DNA of 15,849 bases from Porogramme epimiltina (taxonomy: Eukaryota > Basidiomycota > Agaricomycetes > Polyporales > Polyporaceae), in NCBI GenBank assembly GCA_900155495.1, contig FTLJ01000677.1:1-15849 (forward strand), given 5' to 3'. A program made the translations under genes and the position numbers. Shown here in pieces: positions 7,820-15,849 of this stretch; the stretch's first letter is position 1, and each line of letters opens with the position of its first letter. The notes beneath the pieces are model-generated. The model saw only the letters and a list, made by a program, of their open reading frames with translations. It had not been told where the DNA came from and ran no database searches.

Positions 7820-10800
7820 ATGCGCAAGATACGCGCAAAGTGGAGCAAGTTGAGAGGGCGCACGCCCACCCCAGAGCCGCAACCCCGGGAACAAGTACGT
7901 CGATCTGCGTCGGTGCCGCCACCTACCACCGAGACAGACCCCACCCCGTCACGGCCCGTCTCGCAACAAGCCCATGAATATACGTCGTCACGCCCAGCAA
8001 GGATATCCATACACACACCCCAACCTCCCGCAGGGTCTTCTTCATCGACCGCGGAAGTTCCAGTAACGGAGATGCACAGTGCACCCTCCACTGGAACCCC
8101 TTCCTCTGAGACGCGCCCTGATGCAGACCCGACGACTGAAGGAGACATCTCAGCTACTACGGATGTTACGTCTGCTCAACAAGGAGACGGGTCTGAAATT
8201 CATCCACAGACGACTACAAAGGGGGGCTCGAACGTAGGAGATATAGTCACGGGCGCGGTGCGCCTGGCACTCGACATTACCGAGTCGCTCTCCGATGGGG
8301 TTCCATTTCTTCCTGGGGCGGTGAAGGCTCTCAAAACTGTTGTGGAGGCTTATGAGGTATGCCGTTTGTGTTCGAGAGCCTGTTTGTGGTCCTCTTTAAA
8401 GCTCCGACATCTGATCGCTTTTGCACCGCACGCACGCGTCGCGCGGCTACTGCAGAAATACGCTTCCAATCGGGAATCCATGTCCACGCTACGAAAACAC
8501 ATCGAATGTCTGAACGCCATGGTCAAGTCCGTGATTCCGAGAGATAGGCCCTGTCCGCGAACACTAAAGGAACAGTTGCGCATCTTCAGCGAGTACGTGT
8601 GCATATTCGCCCAAACTGAGCCTATCCACACCCATATCATCACGTGCACTGACATAGCAAATGTGTACTTAGGAAGGTGCGCAGTGTCACAACCGCAGTG
8701 GAGAAACTCCAAGGGGACGAAAAGGACACAGAGACGAAGAAGCTCATGCGGGGGGCGTCTCAGACCCTACGTGGGGACAAGATAGCGGAGGAATTGGATG
8801 GCTACGTGAAGACTCTGACGTGGCATCTGGACAATCTCATGGTAAGTTGCGTTGGTCGCGCAAATCGATAAGGGGCGATACTGACCACGTCCTCAGGTTG
8901 CCACGAGCTTGCTGGTACAAATTGCAGTTGATGTAAGACTTTCTTCTTTCGGAGGCGCCATTAGTTGATGACGGTGGGGGGCACATAGGACGTACGCATC
9001 TCAGTTGTTGAAGTACATAGCAAGCTCGATGTTGTGGTCGACGAGATTCGTCGTGAAGGAGCCCTCACCCGGGCCGAGATCAGTCATGACGTCAAGGAAG
9101 AGGGTAAGCTGACCCGTGAGGCGATCCAACATACAATGTTTAGCTTGGGTAAGTTCCTTGATGGTCTGCCTAGTCATTTTTCCAACACTATTAATGTAGT
9201 GTACTAGAAATACGTCTCCGGTACGCCGCTGATGCTCGATTCGACACGAACGCAGGGCGCGAGGAATGTATAGGGACGACACGCATAGAAGTTCTCTCCG
9301 CCGTGTACCATTGGATCGTCCCTAAGAAAGCGTTTGCTACGGTAGAGGACCCTTCACCCATGTTCACGATCCCGCCCGATCTCCATATTATATGGCTCAA
9401 CGGGCTGCCGGGGACAGGGAAATCCACACTAGCCCAGACCATCGCACAGTGGTGCGATCGTTTGGGCTGTCTTGGCGCAAGCTTCTTCTGTGCCCGATTT
9501 GGCGACCGCAACAACGTCCAGCTCATATTTCCCACCATTGCCCTACACCTTGTTCTTCACCCTGCCACTCCACCCGCATTCAAGACGGCAGTGCAGGAAG
9601 CTGTGAAGGCCAACCCGGACATTCATCTCTCCCTTCCGTCACGCCAGCTGGAGAAGCTCATCATAGAGCCGCTCACCTCCTGCACCTCAACCAGTGGAGA
9701 CTCCCTTCAGCCAAATGTGATCGTCATTGACGCTCTCGATGAATGCAAGGACGATCAGCCCGTGTCGACTATCGTCCACGCTCTCTCTCTTCATGCCGAT
9801 AGCCTTGGGCCCCTTAGATTTATCGTTACAAGTCGTCCGGAAGCTCATATCACGACGGGATTCAGAGGAAAAGCACTACTCAAGCATACATATGATTTCC
9901 GACTGTCTTCGATACCGCCGGACGTTGCCCTTCGTGATATTACGATTTACCTGGAAGCCAAGTTCTTAGAGTTCCTGGAGCATCACGAAGGCGAATTCGA
10001 TCCCAAATGGCCGGGCCCGGAAAAACAACTGCAGCTTCGTGACATGTCTGGTGGTCTCTTCATCCACATTTCTACTGCCCTCAAGTACATCCTCTACGCG
10101 GCCGACCCAGAAGCCCAGCTTGACGCACTTCTCGACAACCCTTCCGTCTCCGTCTCCAGCGCTACTGTGATATCTCCCACCGCTCACTTATACGGACTGT
10201 ACCTGCAAGTGATGGAGGCCATCAATGATCCGCAGCAAGCTTTGCAAGTGAAGACGGTTGTCGGATCAATTGTTCTACTCAAGGACCAGCTTTCCCCTCA
10301 GAATCTCGAGAATCTCCTCAGCCTGAAACAAGGGATGGTGCGACGTACACTACGCCCCCTTCACTCGATCCTGGTGGTGCCAGAGGTTGATCAGCCGGAC
10401 TCAGTTATCCGCATCATTCACCCTTCCTTTCCTGACTTTCTTGTCAATGAATCTGCGTGCAACCGCACCGACATTCTCGTCGACCGGCAGCTCCAGCACA
10501 CGCTACTTTCCGAACGATGCTTGCAAGTCATGAACACAAATCTCGGCAGGAATCCATGCAACATTGGATCACCCTGGGCGGCAAACATTGACGTCGAGGA
10601 CCTTTCGTCCCGTCTTGCAGCCTCTGTCCTGGTTCATCTTCAGTACGCCTGTCGACATTGGTCCAGCCACCTCTGTGAAGGACACATCACGCAAGACATT
10701 ACCTCTCTGATCTCCACGTTCACTCAGAAACACCTACTGCACTGGCTCGAAGTCTCGAGCTTGATGGGGGATATTGACGGTGCTATTGACGCTTTGGAAA

Positions 10801-13256
10801 ATGCACAGATTGCTCTCCAGGTATGTGACGTCATAGACACACGTTCAGGATGAATGCTCATTAGCTCTTCGACTGGCTATCAGAAATTGGATGCTCCTCC
10901 GACGGACATCATAGCGATGCTCAACGACTGCAAGCGTGCGGTGCACCTCTGCTATCCCGCAATCTCATCTTCCGCAGGCCATGTCTACATATCCGCCCTT
11001 CCATCCTCCCCCTCGAACTCCATCCTCCGCTCCATATACTCTGCAGATCTTGCCGGCGCACCCCGCGTACATATCGGCCAACTGTCACGATGGAACGCGA
11101 ACATTCTCACAATGGAGGGCCACACGGCCGCCGCATACTTCATCGCCTACTCCCCAGATGGCGAGCGCATCGTCTCCGCCTCCAAGGACTGCACCGTCCG
11201 ACTATGGAACCGTCGGACGGGGACACAGCTCCATGTGCTGAAGGAGGAGAGCCCTGTCGTGAGTGTGACGTTCTCGCCGGATGGGAAGGAGATCCTGTCC
11301 GGAACGAAGGAAGGAGTGGTGTCGCTGTGGGACGCTCGGACGGGCGAACGAATCACGTTGCAAAAAGCTCATTCAAATGCCGTTTGCATGGTGGCCTACT
11401 CTTCTCATGAAGGCCATATGGCCTCTGGCGCCGGCGACAATAAAATTGTGTTATGGACTGTTGCTTCTGGAGAACTGAGGACGATAAGGGTCCTGGAAGG
11501 TCATCGTGACAGCGTATACTCTGTCGCCTTCTCTCACAGCGGTTCGCTTTTGGTGTCCGCAAGCAGCGACAAGACCTGTAGGACTTGGTTGGTCTCCGAC
11601 CCCTCGAGCCTCCATGGCACATTCGATCATGACTCTCGAGTCCGCAGGGTCACAATCTTCCCGGACGACAAGACGATCGCGTGCGGATGCGAGAACGAGC
11701 TCGTTCTGTGGTCCATCGACGATCCATCCCATCCCCGTCGCCTCAAGACACTGCCCGTGGATGGCGACGTTTGGGGGCTCGACTTCTCTCCTGACGGACG
11801 CACCCTCGCCGTCGGGTGCGCTCTCGGTGGGAGATCGTGGATCGGGCTGTGGGACGTTGGGACGAGGGAGTGGGTCGGGGAGCGCGAAGATATTCGAGGA
11901 GAAAGCATCAATGGATTGCAGTTTTCCCCCGACGGGTCGCAACTCGTCTCCGCCCACGGCCGGGGAACGGTGCGGTCGTGGGACGTGGGTGTGATGCGGA
12001 CGAGTGCGGGCTCAGGCTCCGACGACAGTGGAGCGGGCGATGGGCGGTCTTCGTCGAGGGTATTGGCTGTTGCGTTTTCACCTCGGCATGGGGATCGGCT
12101 TGGGGTGGTGGTTGAAGACGGGACGGTGGAGCTCTGGGATGTCCCTTCAAGGCAGATAGTTCGCAAGATGGCGCACCCGCACCCCGGCACCCTCAACCCC
12201 TGCTTCGTGGCTCTGACGTGGTCCCCGGACGGGACCCGGTTTGCGCTGTCTGGGCATACAGATCACTCCATCGTTGCGTTTGACGCAGAACAAGCCTCCG
12301 TATTCCGTGGACATTCCGAGGACGTGCTCCTTGTCGTGTTCACCCCAGACTCACGAACCATTGTCTCGGGCTCGCTCGACGGCAGCATTCGGCTCTGGGA
12401 TGCTACGGCAGGCTCCGAGAAGCTGCTCATCGAAGGACAGAACGCCATTTGGGCTATTGGAATCTCGCCGTGTGGAAGACGTCTTCTCTTCTCGACGATG
12501 AGATATACACTCCTCCATTCCCCCGGTTCTGACCCCCATGAAGTAAGGTCGACTCATCCGCTGTCAACCAGAGGTCGGGTGGGTTATCCAACGATGCACC
12601 TATACGATCTCGCGTCAAATGTCATAACCATGGAAATGTACCACCACCACGCCATCGTCTCCCTCTCCTTCTCGTCCGATGGCTCACGCGTGGTCGGATC
12701 AAGCGAGCGCGGCCAGATCTCCCTCTGGGACTTCTCCCCTCCCCATCACTCAGACCCGGACACTGCACGAGAAGACGCCGACGTGACTCCTGAGCCGAGC
12801 AGGGACGCTCTGCATCTCCTCGCCGAACTCCATCCCGAAACATTCGGCATTCGAGTCGAGCGCATCCGGTTCTCCGCCGACGAGCGCGCCGTCATCACCG
12901 ATGCCTGCTTCGCACCGATCACGTCCCAGGAGCACTGGCCGCTCGTCGCGCAGCACGGCGCTGTTCCACAACCAGGCCCTGGATCCACCGACTCTCATCG
13001 ACTCCCCGACTACTTCCTCACTGACGGCTGGATTTGGTGCCGGGCTCGCGGGGAAGAACCTCGGCGAGCGTTCTGGCTCCCGCCAGTGTATCGATACCAG
13101 CCCGGGGATGTTCGCTACCTACGCATTCCTGGAGGGTGGGATGCTAGGGAGAAATGGGCTGCGTTGGCTACGAACGATGGGCGGCTTGTCGTTGTAGACA
13201 TGTCCGGGAGTCCTGAACAGACATCATCCCGAGCCCAGGACGCCGCTGTAGCGTAG
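7820..13256 (+). CDS. NACHT-WD40 NOD-like receptor (STAND ATPase), intact, seven exons
   Basis: I infer exons 7820-8356, 8456-8592, 8673-8841, 8897-8932, 8989-9148, 9208-10820 and 10884-13256. All joins keep frame, giving about 1674 residues. Residues 1-140 are Ser/Thr/Pro-rich and probably disordered. About 140-370 is helical (LALDITESLSDGVPFLPGAV, then long amphipathic stretches). NACHT follows, with Walker A GLPGTGKST (Lys near 418) and Walker B IVIDALDEC near 520. A helical linker precedes about twelve divergent WD40 repeats (about 960-1500; TVRLW, VVSLW, KIVLW, TVELW, SIRLW, QISLW). A tail with the RAFWLPPVYR motif, common at the end of fungal WD40 NLRs, closes the protein. Family members are cytoplasmic sensors in which ligand binding to the propeller drives NACHT oligomerisation, in some cases causing cell death (HET-E type). 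No stop or frame break interrupts it, in contrast to its neighbours. The ligand and response are unknown. The 44-nt alternative for the last intron breaks frame, so 10821-10883 is preferred. Confidence 0.88.
9104..9149 (+). promoter_or_regulatory. Pair of in-frame alternative splice donors in the NLR gene
   Basis: GGTAAGCTG gives a donor at 9104 and GGTAAGTTCC gives one at 9149. They are 45 nt apart, both in phase 1, and both can join the acceptor TAG at 9205-9207 without changing frame. Use of the first makes a 104-nt intron; use of the second a 59-nt intron and adds 15 residues (GKLTREAIQHTMFSL) between the helical domain and the NACHT. The second is the better consensus and gives the more typical intron length, so it is used in the main gene model. 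Confidence 0.5.
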
Positions 13257-13367
13257 CTTTCTACGTTTGACATTTCTGTGGCACTCCCAGGGGTGCCTGT
13301 TCCTCGGCTTTGTATGCGAGCTGCCATACTGAGGCGTGCATCACCACATGTCACTTTGCTATCACTA

Positions 13368-13395
13368 AATAAATACACCCGTACTGTACAATAAA
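13368..13395 (+). terminator. Two polyadenylation signals of the NACHT-WD40 gene
   Basis: AATAAA occurs at 13368-13373 and again at 13390-13395, about 110 and 135 nt after the stop codon, in a T-rich 3' region. The position and spacing fit a fungal 3' UTR. Confidence 0.6.
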
Positions 13396-13399
13396 GCTT

Positions 13400-13612
13400 T
13401 GGTTGGCTGAGGCGCAGCATAGTGTCCGGCTATGCCGCCGCATAAATCTGCAACTATAATAATTGATAGTATCGTGCCTCGCTCATAGCGGAGAACAAGG
13501 GACTACATCGATGCTAGATAAGATTTATAGTGGGCGGTATATATTACAGCGGGGGTTACCACGTCTGGAGGACGACAGAGGCATTCGATGGGCGCACATC
13601 CAGGTGGGGCTC
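13400..13612. other. Spacer between the NLR 3' end and repeat copy B
   Basis: This AT-richer stretch has a frame from 13463 that continues into the repeat (YSGRYILQRGLPRLEDD, then WAHIQVGLERGTLIIYP before a GTAAGA). It could be the unseen left part of the repeat unit, because copy A is cut by the window edge at exactly the point where the visible match begins. No family is recognised. Confidence 0.3.
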
Positions 13613-14841
13613 GAACGAGGAACGCTCATCATATACCCGGTAAGAGATGGAATCATCACGGAGTAGAGCATGCTCGTAGGGGTGTCTGTGAAAGATCTCA
13701 GTTAGAGCGGCGCCACGCGGACATGATCTCTCAATCACCTTGTACCACTTACCGAAGCGATAGGTTTTCGAGTGACCTATATAGTACTCGGCTGTAAGGG
13801 CATGAGAGATAGATGGAGGATAGCTATGAGTTAGTTGATCTTACTATGAGGCGCAGCCACAAGGCGCAATCACCTCAGGATATGGCAAATGTGGCCCAGA
13901 GAGGGCATAATTCTGGAAACGACGTGATATGAGGGTGTCGTCGGGACGAAGGGAGAAGGTAATACTATTGGCTCAAGGTGGACCGGAAGGGCAAAAAGCA
14001 TCGAGGGGCGGAGTAGCGATGGGTGGCCGGCTTCTGTATAGGGGCATCCAGGCGAACGTGAACCTATGGAGCAGCGGAGAGCGAATGCTGACTATTGGGC
14101 GCACGCCTGTGTGCAGCGAAACACGGCCGCGCGTGTGGGAGATCGCAACCCGAGACGCAGCAGTGCAGCAGCGCATATATGCAGATGACGGGGGCCTGGA
14201 CAGACTGACAGGCCATGACCTCTGCGACTGGGGACGTCTGCTGCGGGGAAGCAGCCCCGGCAGCGGGGAGCAGGGGAGAAGGCGGTCGGGCATGGCGGGG
14301 CCGATCGGGTCCCCAGCCAAAGAGAGCTGAGGAGAGGCCGGGGGAGGAGAGCGCGGAGAGAGCGATGGGAGCCTGAGGCCGACGAGGCGTGGAGGGGGCG
14401 GACAGGGAAGCGGTGGTAGGTATGGCGGCTAGGCGTGTTCGCATGAGACAGAGGGCGCGCGGGGCTTGGAAGACGAAGCAGGAGATTGGACAGGGAGTCG
14501 AGGAAGCTTAAGGGGCGCGAAGCCGCGGCTGCCAGTGGCTGGCTGCAGAGGCGCGCGGGGTGCCTGGGTCACGGATCATCCGGATAGATGCCACATCGGC
14601 GTCTGTGAGATCATCGGGATCCGGCGCTAGCCAGCGCTGGCCTCTGGTGAGCCTCGGGCCTGTCTGCAAGGTCGGACTCGGACAACGTCTCCTCTCCGTG
14701 CCCAATCCCTTCCTCGCTCGCTCCACCGATGGACTGCGGCTCCCCTTCTAATCCCTCCCCCTCTCTCTGTGATGGGGACGAAGTGTGTTGTCGCCTAGTG
14801 TCACCGCCGTAATCTCGAAGCGTCCTCCTTCCACCGTACGT

Positions 14842-15331
14842 CCGTCGTCGAATGCTCGCTCAACCCTCTATCTGATCTACCGCCCCTCTCGGCCAAAAGG
14901 TCCTTTGAGGCATATAAGTGTCCTTGTGTCGTACACTCCCCACCTATGTCAACTGATAGACGTCATCGTCCAGCCAACGCCCAGTCTCAGCTTCCCCACC
15001 GTGTCTCCTGGTCCCGCTCAATCAAATCGCACCACAAGCCATATTGCTTAGGACTGCCACATTCCCCTACCAACGCCCCTCCACACGGTCGCGCGCCTGG
15101 CCCATATTCTTCTCAGTAAGTCGCCTTTCAGCACCGTTCGCCTAACGTGTACCTAATTCCTCCCAAAAGCATACGCTCAACACACCTCCCCATCGTAATC
15201 CTCTCATCCTCACCTCTCATCTCCCGAATGCCACCGCCGCTCAACACTACCACCACCTTTTCGACGATACCCACTCCGGTCACCTTCTACCCTTAGCTGT
15301 GACCTCGACCTCGCTCTCCATGAATCTCTCT
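14842..15331 (+). promoter_or_regulatory. Copy-B-specific segment resembling a promoter and 5' leader
   Basis: This segment is absent from copy A. It holds a CATATAAG TATA-like site at 14911-14918, then CT-rich DNA, an intron-like AGTAAGTCGCC near 15115 with several downstream AGs, and an ATG at 15228 opening MPPPLNTTTTFSTIPTPVTF before a TAG near 15294. Placed upstream of the coding-like block at 15485, this is the arrangement expected for a promoter and first exon, but no intact protein follows. Confidence 0.35.
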
Positions 15332-15484
15332 ATATCCTTGCCTATAGCAAAGGTGCCTCTATCCCTGGAGTGCTCGCGCTTGAGCAGACCTCTCCTCAAG
15401 CTGCAAGGGTGACTCTTTGTGTATGGCTTTGCCACTTCCGTCGATTGGGTGGTGACACTGCGAAGTTCGCCTCTCTCCATCCAG

Positions 15485-15730
15485 GCACATGCCTGTATCG
15501 ACGCGGACGCCTCCAGTCGCTAGAGACATTGGGAAATGGTACTGCGCCTCATGTGTACGACGACACTCAGTGTGAATGTCCCCGCCCTCCTAGACCCAGC
15601 CGGCTTCAACTCAGTCCTCCGTGCCGCAGCATGTACCACGCTCGACGATGAAGAGGCAGCTGAGAAGGAATACCACTCTGCAGGCACTGCCATTATTGCC
15701 AAGCGCATCGGACGTCTTCTCTTTCAGCTA
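15485..15730 (+). pseudogene. Unidentified coding-like fragment, copy B version
   Basis: This 82-codon frame contains HACIDADASSR, a TAG near 15521, then VNVPALLDPAGFNSVLRAAA, TTLDDEEAAEKEYHSAGTA and IIAKRIGRLLFQL, and ends exactly at a GTAAGT donor (15731). The second half is longer and cleaner than in copy A. The family is unknown. The internal TAG, if not removed by splicing, makes it a pseudogene; an intron covering the first part cannot be excluded. Confidence 0.4.
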
Positions 15731-15849
15731 GTAAGTCTATTCCCCTCGCGTCGTTTTATAACCCCGCTGACCCCGCCCCGGCCCGCGACGACAACACTCT
15801 GCCCACGGCGTCTGATAGAACTCGGCGGCATCCCGCAGAAGTGGCAGCG

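Larger units (their letters stand above)
13613..15849. repeat. Diverged direct repeat, copy B (truncated by the window edge)
   Basis: This is the partner of 1-1780 in the same orientation, about 13.6 kb away. 13613 to about 14841 matches copy A 1-1234, and 15332-15849 matches copy A 1237 to about 1770. The intervening 490 nt is absent from A. Shared landmarks include GACGTGATATGAGGGTGTCG at 13921, GGGCATAAT just before it, a CGCGAAGCCGCG block near 14517, and GGATAGATGCC near 14581. The match is still running at the right edge, where the copy A sequence goes on into the glycoprotein pseudogene, so a second copy of that gene may lie just outside. Confidence 0.85.

Noticed and set aside
9303..10853. 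Separate NACHT gene starting at the ATG at 9303
   Set aside because: The frame runs upstream through family-typical LRYAADARFDTN sequence to a good acceptor at 9207, so this is an internal part of the larger gene.
10821..10864. 44-nt last intron ending at ATTAG in the NLR gene
   Set aside because: It puts the next exon out of frame with the WD40 region. The 63-nt choice ending at CAG (10883) keeps frame and matches the length of the other introns.
13605..13630. Possible tRNA T-arm on the minus strand (GTTCGA within the repeat start)
   Set aside because: The flanking bases do not pair as a T stem and no anticodon or acceptor stem can be built.

Overview
The window looks like nuclear DNA of a wood-decay type agaricomycete (basidiomycete fungus). 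Introns are short (about 55-100 nt) with GT..AG ends, intergenic DNA is GC-rich, there is one large NACHT-WD40 gene of the kind that is abundant in Agaricomycetes, and the broken genes belong to families common in that group (Xi-class glutathione transferase, AsaB/CTB9-like hydroxylase/desaturase, and a secreted cysteine-rich glycoprotein). Species cannot be named from the sequence alone.

Layout. 1-1780 is copy A of a diverged direct repeat; copy B starts at 13613 and runs off the right edge. Between them, left to right, lie three decayed genes: a secreted-glycoprotein pseudogene (+, about 2030-3350), an Xi-class GST pseudogene (-, about 4470-3400) and an AsaB/CTB9-like pseudogene (+, about 5739-6765). 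Each keeps recognisable family motifs, and two of them clear intron positions, but is split by stops and frame changes. About 1 kb without an identifiable gene follows (6766-7690).

The only gene that looks intact is at 7820-13256 (+). I read it as seven exons encoding about 1674 residues: a low-complexity N-terminal tail, an alpha-helical domain, a NACHT ATPase with good Walker A and B motifs, and about twelve WD40 repeats. This is a STAND/NOD-like receptor architecture, related in plan to HET-E-type proteins. In this family the WD40 propeller is thought to sense a ligand, NACHT to oligomerise using nucleotide, and the N-terminal domain to deliver the response, often cell death. Two AATAAA signals follow the stop codon.

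The main points of interest are an intact, spliced NLR-like gene inside an otherwise decayed, repeat-flanked interval, its unclassified N-terminal domain, and a pair of in-frame alternative splice donors. There is no sign of a CRISPR array, rRNA, tRNA or intact transposase. All family assignments come from motif recognition by eye, not from a database search.
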